Shown: positions 8,120 through 18,710, counted from the first letter of the stretch. The stretch is DNA of 64,000 nucleotides from Conchocele bisecta (GCA_029237695.1 CM055274.1:16047505-16111504), one strand, 5' to 3'. Translations and numbers: made by a program. Notes: generated by a model from the letters alone, not told the origin.

Positions 8120-11100
8120 AGAGGTTCTGTATGTATTCCGTCTGGTAACACGCGTCTTTTATCGTAGTACGCCGAGAGTCCTAATTTTTGTTGACAGTAC
8201 GTTTTCATAACACCGTCTTTCATTTTAAATCCTCTATTTTGTGCTACATCTATAATGTGTTTTCCATCTTCTGTAATTTCACTTAGTACTCGTTTATATT
8301 TATCCCAATTTAAATTGTTAGTTCTCTTGGACATTCCTTTCGCAGAGTTTTTATTAAGTTTTTCAAAATTAGTGGAATTAAGTTTTTCTACGAACTAAGA
8401 CTTACTAGATAGCGCTATCACCCTATCTCCGCTAAATTCCATTTTGAAAAGTCCTGGCTCTCTTTCGCTCCATTTATCCCAAGCCAACCATTTCTTTTTT
8501 TCTTTTTCAAACACGTCTAGTAAGTTAGGCCTAATCAATTCCTCTATCGTTTTTCCACTAACTCCTATATACATACTATCCGTGTCCATGTGTATTAATT
8601 CAAATTCTTCTCTTTTTACGTATTTGTCTAGAAATTCGTAGTAAAATTCCAACATTCTCAATTTAGCTAGTTGATAAACCGCTATTCCACAGTGGAAGGG
8701 GCTCTTTACTGCACACCGGGGTTTTCGGGAAGATATTTTGTACGCATCTCCTATCTCTTCCAAATCGTCAAAGAATGCAGATCTTAACGCTTTGTCAACA
8801 CAGGTTTCGTCTCGTGTATATGTCGTATTTAAATGTCTCTCTTTTGCCTCTTTCATTTTTCCACAACACGAATTACGTAATAATTTCATCATGTCAGCCA
8901 CCGGTTTCTTATTTGGTTCTACATCCCCCGTTCGTCTTGCGGCTGTAACTTTTTTCGTGAACCATTCGAAGGGTTTACCACTAATATAATCTATAACACG
9001 ATGAACTCCTGTTATATCTAGGCCGCGTTTTAAATACCATTTCAATAGTGGCGCGTACAGCAGTACTTTGGTGGCCGACATAGATCCCACCAATTTTCTT
9101 CCATTTCCTCTAGTTCTTCCAGTATCTTCCAAATATTTTATCATGTGTTCTGGAACCTCATCAACATCTACTTCTCTGTTTATAAATATTGGGGACATTT
9201 CAGAAAACTTATCTTTTAAGTTGTGTGGAACTTCTATATCCACCTCCGCAAACCCAAACCAGTCTCCGGATAAAACCCTTTTACAAAACTTTTTAATAAC
9301 TTTAGGATTATGTGGGGAATCTATATGATGTATATTTTCTTTTCCACACGGCATCTCTTTATTTAACGTAGATAAATATAACGCGTTTGCATCATACCCC
9401 AAAATAGCCTTACAAGGTTTGGAACCCCCTCTAATCTTTGAAACACCGGCTTCTGCATATCGTGTAAATACTATTGATGGACCACCAACTAGAGCGTCTT
9501 TCATCATTTCGTATGTTTCTTCTTTTGGTGCATATAGAGCATCCTCCGTTATAATCGTCTTTGAAGATTTTTGTTCTTTAATGGTTCCTCTCAATAATAA
9601 ATATTGTATAGCTACTCCAGGTAGTGTTACCGCATCTTTCAAAATATCCACACCTGTGTGTTTATAAAATTCACACATTTTCTCCACCGCTTCTAGGAAC
9701 GGTGCTACATCTAAATCGTTATAATATTTCAACCAATCTCTGAAGGTTTCCATATTCTCTTCTTTGAAAATTCTACGACATTTGCTTAATTCTGTTTCGT
9801 CTATTAACATTTTCCCAGATAGTTTGGAATACCAATTCTCTATATCCGGTAGTCCTGGATAATCCAGCTTGTCTGTAGAATCGAACCACTCGTAAGGAAA
9901 GAAAGATTTCTGTCCTTTACAATCGTAGGCTTTTATCCAACTATCGTAACTTACACCGGGTCCTAGGTAAAGTATTACATCAAGAAATCTAAACTCTGGA
10001 GTAAATAGAAATATTGTTGCGTTCGCCCTTTTTCCAACCATTACTTTCTTTGTTGTTGACGACAGTTCACCTACTAGATATTTCTTTATTAAGTTTATAT
10101 CGTACTTACTGCTGTTAAAACCTATAACCGGTACTTGATCTATCCACTGCTCGATCTTGGTGATTTGGTTTTTACGTAAATGTTCTGTATTAAACCCATA
10201 TCTTGACCATACTTCTTCTCTTATAGCTTTTCCCCTGACTTTCATATCTTCTACGAATTTTTCTATAAGTTTTGCAGGATCTTTATCACAAATATGAGTT
10301 ACTGTTCCTGAGAAATTATCTCCTATACTAACACTTACTGGAACGTGCTCGGCCTCGTATTCTAAACTATTACCGAGAGTTCCAAATTCTGGCTGGAGAT
10401 ACGTCTCAAAATCATATACTATCTGATATGGATAAAGAGTAGTGTCGCAACCGATCTTTATATCTTTACCCGTTCTTTGAAATTCGCATTCCCACATAAC
10501 TACTAGGTTGAATTCTTTGCTTTTAATAAATTTATCTCTTCTCATTGTGGATGCGCGTTCTTATTTTTTATGCTTTGCATGAATCTCACACCCGTGCCAG
10601 TAACAGCCGTGATATTGATATACGGTATTGGTTTCTGAACAATATCCATCTACTGGAGCTCCTAAAATCCATCTTTCACCCCCGTGTCCACACTGTTCAT
10701 GGTGAATGTGAATTCCCTCCTTTTCCACAGAGTACATCCAATCGATCGCACCATAACTGTTAGAACCTTTTGGGTAGAACGCTTTCTCGAACGACGAACG
10801 CGGGCGCTCTAAATAATTACCATCACATATTACTTTTGTCTCACCTTTCATACATTTTGGTCCGTGTCTCTTCATATTACTCGCTTTCGTGAATTTCTGT
10901 TTGCAATTATCGCAGGCGTAAATTTTAGATTTTTTTATCAGAAATGCGTGATTATTAAACAGTCCTATTGTCATTGGTTTATTACCTAGTGCATCATAGT
11001 GCGCTGGTACCTTTTTCAACCACCAAACACCACCTTGTGTCGGTTGATATACTTCTATACCGATTTTAAAAAACTCTTCAACCTTTTTCAGATCTGAAAA

Positions 11101-12072
11101 AGGAATTGGTGAAACCACATTACTATCAAAATATTGTCTACTAAGTTCTTTCGCCTTGTCGGTGCATCTGTCGGGTCTTTTACCTGTCATGTGCATAGCT
11201 AGACATCTGAACAGACAAAGGTCGTCATTATACTTATCTAAAGAATACATACCTTTTCTATTCCTCAACCATTCTGGAAGTTCTCCTCCTGCTGCTTCTT
11301 TGGATTGTAGTCCCAAATCTATTCCCCTACTGCCCTGTATTAGCTTTACAAAAACCTCTACCCATCTTACAAACTTCCACTTTGTATTTGGTCTGTCTAT
11401 TTTATCGGACATTATTCGTGTTTGCTCCTTATCTGACAGCCATTTTTTAACGGTTTTCATTGATGATAGTGGTTCGCTACCACCGAGATTTTTGTGAAAT
11501 ATCATAGTCATAGGTTTTCCATTTTTAGTTTCCTCCATATGTTCTAGCTTGTAAGAATATGAATATCTCAAATAAAAATTGGTTGTTAGATACGGAGCGA
11601 GTTTATCGGACATGGGTTCAGACTCGTTGCTGTCAATGTTTTTACGAAAGTATAATGTAACTACCCGTCTTCCATTTTCTACCTTTTCCGTTTCATCATG
11701 AGCCCCCAATATTTCTTTACCTTTTTCCACTATCGCGCGAACGATATATTTTTTCTTATTATTTGGTATTGGGTCACCTGTGCGTCTAATTTGGGACAAA
11801 TTATTGGTGCTTGAAGGTTTTATTACACTAGCCCTTAACCCCGCAATACTTTCTTTTTGAATTCTGTTACCAACTTCCTCTACTAGTGAGATATCTTTAA
11901 AGGCTCCTCTTTTGTGGGCGCGGGTAAACCGCTTCATAAACGCCTCATTCTTTGTGGCGTTTATCAGCTTTGTCAATCCCCTAACTCTCAACCGTTTACT
12001 ATAAGTAATCCCTAGAGATTCGGCTTCTCTTCTCAAACTTTCTATTTCTGCTCTAGTTTCTGGCGTTATCAT
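8116..12072 (-). pseudogene. polB: Protein-primed family B DNA polymerase with two in-frame stops
   Basis: One minus-strand frame of about 1,318 codons, broken only by TAA at 10561-10563 and TAG at 8395-8397. Part 1 (12072-10564, 503 aa) has an OTU protease-like signature (DLCLFRC 284-290, His in FNNHAF 375), a C2H2/C2HC finger (C387, C390, H403, C407) and the VDGY...HGCYWHGC block (474-495) seen in Polinton polymerases. Part 2 (10545-8398, 716 aa) has 3'-5' exonuclease motifs YDFET (44-48), GFNSSKYD (142-149) and YYNDLDV (274-280), and polymerase motifs GYDANALYL (383-391), KLLRNSCCGK (554-563) and MDTDSMYI (653-660). Part 3 (8334-8116) has MKTY and AYYDKRRVLPDG. All catalytic motifs survive. 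Codons are AT-rich, unlike the capsid/integrase side. Confidence 0.9.
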
Positions 12073-12115
12073 ATTTTCTGTAATATACTTTTGTATAACC
12101 TATTAAATTTATCTG

Positions 12116-12166
12116 TTCAATTGGACGCGAAATATTTACATCATGTTTTTTTCACGTCCAATTGAA
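12116..12166. promoter_or_regulatory. 12-bp inverted repeat in divergent promoter
   Basis: TTCAATTGGACG (12116-12127) and its exact complement CGTCCAATTGAA (12155-12166) flank a 27-bp centre. Similarity extends a few more bases inward (CGAAA / TTTCA). The pair sits in the 117-bp gap between the polymerase start (minus) and the zinc-finger gene start (plus), next to TATATAA-like text at 12183-12189. An operator or origin-binding site is inference. Confidence 0.45.
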
Positions 12167-12189
12167 TATAAACATATACAACATATATA

Positions 12190-12486
12190 ATGGAGTGTGT
12201 GACTTGTTGTAAGACGTTTACGCGTAAAGACTATCTACGAAGGCATCTATCGAGACGTAGAAAGTTTCCTTGTGTCGCCCCACAATTTCAATGCCCCAGA
12301 TGCCCTTGTAAATTCGTTAGTGCCCAAACTCTTTGTAGACATTAAAAACTACAATGCCCTGTGGCTAAAGGTGAACGGGGTAGACTAGAACTGGTAGAAT
12401 TAGTTGCTGATCTGCGAAATAAATTAGCTATATTAGAGGAAAAAAATGGGGTGTTGGAATATAAACTATCACGCGTGGCACATTGA
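12190..12486 (+). pseudogene. Short zinc-finger/coiled-coil protein with in-frame stop
   Basis: The ATG at 12190 opens a frame to TGA at 12484-12486, with a single in-frame TAA at 12343-12345. The first finger is CVTCCKTFTRKDYLRRH, and a second C-x2-C unit is CPRCPCKFVSAQTLCRH ending right at the stop. After the stop come LQCPVAKG and a charged heptad-like tail (LELVELVADLRNKLAILEEK), a likely coiled coil. The intact protein would be about 97 aa, a DNA-binding dimer in style. Its position beside the polymerase promoter suggests a regulator; that is inference. Confidence 0.6.
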
Positions 12487-12732
12487 AATTAATAATTTTA
12501 AGAAAATTTACAAAATTATATAATTTCTATGAAATTAATTATTTTCTACAAAATTCATAAATTTGCTGTCGGATACAATTTTCTCGTTAACCAATTTTTG
12601 AATTTTTCGGGGGTGGTGGGGGTATTATAAAGGGTTGAATATTATACCACCTAAGGTGGTATTATTTTAACTCCCTTTATACTACTCATATCTTACCTGT
12701 ACATGTACATGTTCAAGTACATGGACAAATGG
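12487..12732. other. AT-rich right margin of the Polinton with a hairpin
   Basis: There is no coding potential. It starts with text like the 2.94-kb spacer (AATTTTAAGAAAATTTAC). A near-perfect inverted repeat at 12626-12681 has outer arms TATAAAGGG/CCCTTTATA and inner arms TACCACC/GGTGGTA around CTAA. The element's terminal inverted repeat may lie here but cannot be recognised without the left end. Confidence 0.45.
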
Positions 12733-13075
12733 GGGGGGGGGAAATCCCAAAATCAAAACTGAATATTTACAATATTTTCAGCCCTGAAATCAGAATACGG
12801 TAATCCTGATCTGATGCCAGGTCCACACCACATCAGAATCACTTGGCCCCCTCACAAAAGTAATAGGATCAGTACTATTTATTTACTACTTTTATAATGG
12901 GCAATAAGCCAATTCAACTCCCAGGTAACAAAAGAGCCAAATATGAAAACGTACCCGAGGGCCAAACCAGGTAAATCGTGATTCCTATAAGGGGGAACTC
13001 CTACCGTTAATTTACTCCGTCCCATTCACCCCGACCAACCACCCAAGTTTCATGTGATAAGCCCCATTTTGTGAT
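12733..13075 (+). repeat. Family P dispersed repeat, copy 1, 5'-truncated
   Basis: It carries the P-family landmarks in order: AAATCCCAAAATCA, ATTTTCAGCCCTGAAAT, GCCAGGTCCACACCACA, GGGCCAAACCAGG and a CCATTCACCC tail. The poly-G at 12731-12741 stands where full copies read TGCATTGGGGG. It marks the host side of the Polinton boundary. Confidence 0.7.
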
Positions 13076-13139
13076 GGCGGAACATATTTACGGACAGATA
13101 GGAAAGGAGGTAATTACATGTACATGTGCACCAGAAATT

Positions 13140-13530
13140 TGTTTGTTTGTTTATTGGTGTTTAACGGCCTATCAACAGCTAAGGTCATGTAAGGCCGGGC
13201 AAACGGGTTCAATCCTGTTTTAATCTGCTACATTGGGGGGAAAATCCGAAAATCAGAACAGAATATTTGCATCGAGCAAAAAGATATTCAGCCCTGAAAT
13301 TAGAATAACCTGACCTGGTGCCAGGTCCATACCACACCAAAGTCACTTTAGGATTACGAATTATCGAAAACTCACATAGGGGTATATATAACCAGATTCA
13401 ACAGTCACATACAAAATGGCAATGACGTATGTGAGGGCCAAACCAGGTCTCCAGTCGGGATTTCGGCTAGGATGAACCCCGATCATTAAATTACCCATCG
13501 CATTCACCCACCTGCCACCCACTGCACCAG
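13140..13530 (+). repeat. Family P dispersed repeat, copy 2, full-length type
   Basis: It starts GTTTGTTTATTGGTGTTTAA, continues GGCCTATCAACAGCTAAGGT, then the landmarks of copy 1, and ends in the CACCCACCTGCCACCCACT tail. No terminal inverted repeats and no A-tail are seen. The class is unresolved; it may be a non-coding retroposon or a short DNA element. Confidence 0.75.
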
Positions 13531-13609
13531 AAATAACCTGGGAATCTCGGATGAAAATTAAAGGGACAATAAAAAATCACAGATATTGAAAACATGGCAA
13601 ACAATTTTA

Positions 13610-13895
13610 ATAATGCATACGTACACTTCATAATCATAATCACCATACATAATGTATACGTACACTTCATAATCATAATCACCATACATAATGTGTACGT
13701 ACACTTCATAATCATAATCACCATACATAATGTGTACGTACACTTCATAATCATAATCACCATACATAATGTGTACGTACACTTCATAATCATAATCACC
13801 ATACATAATGTGTACGTACACTTCATAATCATAATCACCATACATAATGTGTACGTACACTTCATAATCATAATCACCATACATAATGTGCATAC
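13610..13895. repeat. 39-bp tandem repeat, about seven units
   Basis: Near-identical units contain CGTACACTTCATAATCATAA and TCACCATACATAATGTGT. Neighbouring units meet at the 12-bp palindrome GTGTACGTACAC. Since 39 is a multiple of three, several frames stay open on both strands (YVHFIIIITIHNV and others). These are artefacts, not genes. Confidence 0.95.
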
Positions 13896-14030
13896 CACAA
13901 TATGGTAACCTTTATACCAACTACACCTGAAGTCATAATATTGTGGCTCATTGGTTCATAATTGATTGACTGCCTGGGGTTTGACGTCCATTCAGGATCA
14001 ACAAACAGCAAGACGGGAATATACATATAC

Positions 14031-14380
14031 AGTCAAACCTCCCCGAACGGCCACCTCTCTACAACAACACCCTCTCTATAACAGCCGCTATTTTATATCC
14101 CAAATGGATGATTTCCTCTGCATCTAACTCTTCGACTGCTGTTGTTTTTGCCTTCTTTCTCAATAAAAACATGTTTTGACAGCATTTTAGAATCATTTCC
14201 ATTGGAAATGATTCTAAAATGTTGCCAAAGCATGTTTTGATGAGAATTATCAAAGAAAATAAATAAACAATGGATGACAAAATTTAATTCAGCATGAACC
14301 TCCCTATAACAGCCACCTCTCTACAACAGCCATTTTTGGGTGATCTCATGGGTTTGCTGCTGTAGAGAGGTTGCACTGTA
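14031..14380. mobile_element. TA-flanked repeat with nested family B palindrome
   Basis: The outer ends are TACAGTCAAACCTCC and GAGAGGTTGCACTGTA, with repeated ACGGCC/ACAGCC-ACCTCTCTACAACA motifs inside. A family B core (AGAATCATTTCC/GGAAATGATTCT at 14189-14220) lies within it, flanked by 'gttgtttttgcc' and 'atggatgacaaaatttaatt'. One element has inserted into the other. Confidence 0.55.
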
Positions 14381-14688
14381 CAGCTATTACGGTATTTCTC
14401 TCAATCACCATATACACAAATACAAGACAATGTGGCCTGTCTGCATACGAATGCCCACGTTGGCAGATTGGAGAAACTCTGGCAAACTACTTCACCCTTT
14501 CAACACTAAATACCACTGAATATTTGAAAACAGTGTAGATCATGAGCCGGCTCGTAACGAGCCGTCTCATCAAGATCTGCACCATTTGTTGATATTTTTT
14601 AACTTGTGTAACAAATGATCCAATTTTTGCATAACTGAAAATTCTCAAACTTTACATGAAAGTCCACGTCAGTTTAATACTTAGACTG

Positions 14689-15231
14689 GTGTCTGTTTCA
14701 CGAAACCTGCCCACATTTTACGGCCATATAAACAATGCAATTTTTTTTATTTTTTTTTCTGATATTAAATGCTAAATTTTATCAAAATTTAAGAATGAGC
14801 CTTCTTAAAATTTTGTGACATTTGGTCCAATATTTATTTTATAACGAAAAAACAATTTCTCCATGTTAAATCCCCATAGACATCTTCACGGATTTAACAT
14901 GACGAAATTTTTCTAATTTCAGAAATACATGTAGTAGACCGATTTTCCAATATTTAATTTTTGTTTTCTTAGATCATTTCCAAGCTAACTATCGAGGTAT
15001 CGGAGTAATTTTTTTTACTCCTCCCACAGCTCCTCTACCTCCTTTCACCCATGTTAAATTCCCTTGGACAAATTATGTTTTCATAATAGACTCGATATGT
15101 GACAAAATTTCATGAAATAAAATGAAGGCTCATTCTTTAATTTTGATAAAATTTAATATTATTAAAAAAAAGATTCTTTTTTAATTGTTCATATGGCCAT
15201 AAAATTCGGGCAGGTTTCGTGAAACAGACAG
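14689..15231. mobile_element. Family E element, copy 1 (TA-flanked, Tc1/mariner-like)
   Basis: Termini TGTCTGTTTCACGAAACCTG and CAGGTTTCGTGAAACAGACA are inverted, followed inward by complementary ACGGCCATATAAACA/TGTTCATATGGCC. A TA follows the right end. The interior has ATGTTAAATCCCCATAGACA and no coding capacity. Confidence 0.75.
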
Positions 15232-15356
15232 TAGGGCTGAAAGAGTTAATGTGAGCCATGGATGTACACCCGGATGGACACACAGTCAAAACACTATATG
15301 CCTCCCGGCTCTACCGAGACAAAGGGCATAGGAAGCAGTTCCCTTTATAGCAGTTC

Positions 15357-15751
15357 CAGAGCTGCAGATAAGCTGCGTATTTGCTTAAATACCCAATTAA
15401 AATTGCTGAAAAACCCAATTGAAATCAGAGTATCAAAAAGCAATACAAATTGTGCGGTACCTTTATCATGCTGCAGAAAACAATAAACTAGACCACAAAT
15501 ATAGCATATTTTTCTTATTTTGCATGAAAACACATCTTGGTATTTCATTAGAAATGTCTCCATGGGGACAACTCTACTGAAATGCCAAGACAGGTTTTCA
15601 TTTTGAAGCAAACTATTCAATAATTGCTGTCTGTTGACGTGTAAACAGCAGTGTAATTTTATTTTACCCAATTCAAATTTTTAAATACCCAATTGTTTCA
15701 AAAATGATAGAGTGACAATACTCAATTACTAATTCCTTATCTGGAGCCCTG
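15357..15751. mobile_element. Family U element, copy 1 (hAT-like termini, 6-bp duplication)
   Basis: The left end CAGAGCTGCAGATAAG and right end CTTATCTGGAGCCCTG are inverted. The flanks CAGTTC (15351-15356 and 15752-15757) are a 6-bp target duplication. The interior has a central near-palindrome (AAATGTCTCCATGGGGACAA) and no ORF. Confidence 0.8.
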
Positions 15752-16110
15752 CAGTTCATTGCTCGTACACCTCTACCTCATAACATACACACTGTAAACA
15801 TTCAAACATTTCAACACATTTCTTAAATGCATAGAAAAATATACCATGATGTGTCTTCTTGCAGCTTCAAAACACAACAAACTATATTTTGGCCCATATA
15901 GTGTCCAATGGAGAAGTGAGACAATTCTCATGAGCTGTCAAAATATGCTTTTTTGTTAAGAAATAAATGCGGGGTGGGGGGGGGGGGGGTCTTCGTAATA
16001 CGATTAGGAATAATAGTATTACTCTATTATAATTATTTATTATAATGGGTATAACAAGATTCAACTCTCACATACAAGAATGCCACAGACATACCTGAGG
16101 GCCAAACCAG

Positions 16111-16341
16111 GGGCCGTTTCACTAAACTTCATACGACTAAAAAGTTTGTAAGTGCAAATTTTGGATCGTCTGGGAATTTCAATTGATGGATTTACATTTA
16201 TTGAGCATAGGCTGCATATGCAGCCTATGCTCAATAAATGTAAATCCAATAATTGTTTACAAGAAAACAGTGTTAATGTGAAATTTACAGACATTACATA
16301 ATTTTGCACTTACGAACATTTTAGTTTAGTGAAACGGTCCC
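16111..16341. mobile_element. Family H MITE copy 1, inserted in a family P copy
   Basis: Termini GGGCCGTTTCACTAAACTTC and GTTTAGTGAAACGGTCC are flanked by CAG on both sides (16108-16110, 16342-16344). The centre is a long perfect palindrome (16189-16246; arm text GGATTTACATTTATTGAGCA) pivoting on TGCATATGCA. Family P sequence continues on both sides (about 16040-16110 and 16342-16400). Confidence 0.85.
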
Positions 16342-16689
16342 CAGGTCTGCCAATTGTTAAATTACCCATCTCATGCTGCCAACCAACCACCACATTGTGA
16401 GGGTGGAAGGTCCATACACGTGCATGTACAGAATGTTGAAATAACAATTTACTAATAACAATGCCACCTTCACCTTTAACAAAGTACCAGTACACGCAGC
16501 TTGGATATATCTGTATCACAGGTGCAACACTCGGACATGTGACACAAAAAATGCCCCTTTCACCCCTAAGTAACTGGAATGGATTTTGATATGTTAATTT
16601 TGCAGCCAATCCAAGTGTCACAAAATTATTTTCAGGCTAGTCCATTTATGAAAATGGGGTGTTTTTCTCTCTCAAAAATATGAAAAATT

Positions 16690-16871
16690 ACTTTCAAAAA
16701 GTGCAGATCCTGACGAGAGGGCTGAGCTGTCTCATCTGGATCTACACTATTTGCCACTACCACTATATAGGCCTGTGGTGTTAAAAGGGTTACAGAAAAT
16801 CAATTAGCCCACCCACTTGGTCTCATACAGTTCTGTTTCACATGGAACTGTATGAGACCAAGTGGGTGGGG
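16690..16871. repeat. Two hairpins in host DNA
   Basis: About 16695-16760 has the GTGCAGATCCTGACGAG / CATCTGGATCTACAC pair shared with 14520-14600, 58550-58620 and 62400. At 16807-16871 a 26-bp near-perfect inverted repeat (CCCACCCACTTGGTCTCATA and complement) spans an 11-bp loop. Confidence 0.65.
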
Positions 16872-17030
16872 TAATGGATTTTTTTAATGGGCATTTTTTT
16901 GTGTCACATGTTCAAGTATTCCACATATGCCTTGTACATGTATGCAATACTGCATCAAGATACATAAATATAATCTATAGTGCTTGTAGAAGTGCATATA
17001 CCGGTATGTAACACTGAACCTATATTTGTG

Positions 17031-17208
17031 ACTGTGACTGGAGAAATGGGGCTTATGGGATTTGTGACCAGTGTAGCTCCTGTAATTATCAATATTGCGT
17101 GTTAGAAGCTTGATGGGTGTTTCATTGATGGAATGGCAAACGGATGCACAGGCTGATCTGGATCTACACTGGTCGCAGAACCCATAAGCCCCATTTCTGC
17201 AGTCACAT
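17031..17208. mobile_element. Family F MITE copy 1
   Basis: Termini TGTGACTGGAGAAATGGGGC and CCCCATTTCTGCAGTCACA are inverted, with an internal TGTGACCAGTGTAGCTCC / GATCTACACTGGTCGCAG pair. The family recurs at 21514, 23972, 30610-31460 and 50880-51500. It is non-coding. Confidence 0.7.
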
Positions 17209-17284
17209 CCAGATTTGAGTTATCCAGTAGCAAGGGGGTTGAGATAGAGTGCCCGTATTATGGGATATTTAATTATTGCATAGA

Positions 17285-17392
17285 CCATGTTGTAAATGAT
17301 TCTAAAGTGTTGTCAAAACATGTTTTTGATGATAAAAATGGAAAATAGAAAATAAACAGCAGACGACAAAGAATGATAGCGGTGTAAGGGTT
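17285..17392. repeat. Family B element, right half only
   Basis: It carries the right-arm sequence (CATGTTTTTGATGATAAAAA, CAGCAGACGACAAAG and the terminal GTAAGGGTTA) but lacks the left arm. Confidence 0.6.
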
Positions 17393-17777
17393 ACTGGTAA
17401 TCTGACATTTTGCTTTCTCTGTTACTGAGCTATGAGCGGGAGGGTAACAGGAGTGATTGGGCCATACATAGTGCTACATGTATGTGTAGTCTAAACTATA
17501 ACTGGCCCAATGTTGTTACCGTATCTTTGTGAAAGACTAAGTAGGCAGCATGAATACAAATGTCATCAATTGAGCACACAAAGATTGATCAATTACATTA
17601 CCATGGTTATGAGACCAAGCACCATTGAAAAACAACTGAGGATTCGCTAACCTATGACCCCTATAGGTCATATATTCACCTGCATGATTCCCAAGGAATG
17701 AATACTTCCATGGAAGTACCATGTACATGTACGGCACCAAATAGGTCAACCATATGAAATGTGCCTTAACCCTACAT

Positions 17778-18117
17778 GCCGAGGCTATTACGGAAGCCCA
17801 TTAGGGCCACTTCACTTTTTTTTAATTTCCATTTATTCAAGATGTTTTCTTGAATTTTCAAGTTCTTTTCTTGAATTTTCAAGATCTTTTCTTGAAGAAA
17901 AGATCTTGAAAATTCAAGAAAAGAACTTGAAAATTCAAGAAAACATTTTGAAATTTTAAATGTTCAAGTCATTTTCTTGAATGTTCAAGTCATTTTCTTG
18001 AATTTTCAAGAAACGATTTTGAAAATTCAAGAAAACATCTTGAAAATTCAAGAAAAGATAGCGAAAATTCAAGAAAAGATAAAAAAAAGTGAAGTGGCCC
18101 TAATGGGCTTCCGTAGG
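17778..18117. mobile_element. Fold-back element built of small palindromes (family HP)
   Basis: Outer arms CGGAAGCCCATTAGGGCCAC and GTGGCCCTAATGGGCTTCCG are inverted. The interior is about ten repeats of CTTGAATTTTCAAG-like units, each nearly a palindrome, arranged so that the left half is the complement of the right. There is no coding content. Confidence 0.8.
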
Positions 18118-18540
18118 CTACACAATTTCTGGCATGGAAAATAAGATAATTCTTAATTAGTGCAAATGAGCTGATACCCCCGGCTGCCGCCTGGATCGAC
18201 AAATAAAAACTTTAACCCAAACCTTACGGATAGATAAATGGACCGACGGAATGACAAAAACTATATACCCCTCGACATGCTTCGAATGCCGGGGGTATAA
18301 TTATGGGCAAAAGTATATGTCTGTTAATCAGCTTCACTCAGTGCAATATTCTGGTAATTATATCCATAATATCGGTAACCAAAAACGCAACTAACAATCT
18401 AACCCGACACAGCAGCAAATACATGTTGTCATGTGTTTAATTATAATTTTCTATAAAAACACGTTTTGGGACCACAATAGAATTGGCTCATTGAAAGAGG
18501 ATTATAATGCGGTGCAAAAACATGTTTATTAATAGAAATA

Positions 18541-18710
18541 AAACATTAGATGGCTGTGGCCCGCATGTCTCGCCCGCCGAGGCTTTGATGGTACACCGAA
18601 AAACATTAACCGAAACTTTTAACCAAAGACTTTAACCTGGATGTACATGTTCGAATGCCAATGTGCCGACTATATTGCGCTGTCCGCAAGCAGGCGCGAC
18701 AAAAACCGGA
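18541..18710 (+). repeat. Host relative of the repeat inside the Polinton, copy 1
   Basis: TAGATGGCTGTGGCCCGCAT, repeated ACTTTAACC, TGCCGACTATATTGCGCTG and CCGCAAGCAGGCGCGACA match the order at 4053-4215. A third copy lies at 21108-21230. These show that the insertion at 4.05 kb is a host repeat family. Confidence 0.75.

Larger units (their letters stand above)
1..12735. mobile_element. Polinton/Maverick element, right-hand part, decayed
   Basis: The element is recognised by its gene set: protein-primed family B DNA polymerase, retroviral-type integrase, packaging ATPase with Walker A and B, capsid-like protein and small membrane proteins, in a metazoan context. The left terminus is outside the window. 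The right terminus is not pinned: the last element gene ends at 12486 and the first dispersed host repeat starts near 12733. Polintons normally have long terminal inverted repeats and 6-bp target duplications, which cannot be tested with one end missing. Most large genes carry frameshifts or stops, so this copy is not autonomous. Identification rests on visible motifs and family recollection, not a database search. Confidence 0.85.

Noticed and set aside
8444..9667. Plus-strand frames inside the polymerase gene
   Set aside because: They are antisense shadows; the minus strand carries all conserved polymerase motifs.
2310..12486. Reassigned stop codons as an explanation for the in-frame TAG, TAA and TGA
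   Set aside because: All three stops also terminate other frames normally, and frameshifts and a lost catalytic residue indicate ordinary decay.
13491..13908. Long overlapping open frames on both strands (135, 111 and 104 aa)
   Set aside because: They are translations of a 39-bp tandem repeat, whose length is a multiple of three; there is no protein-like composition.
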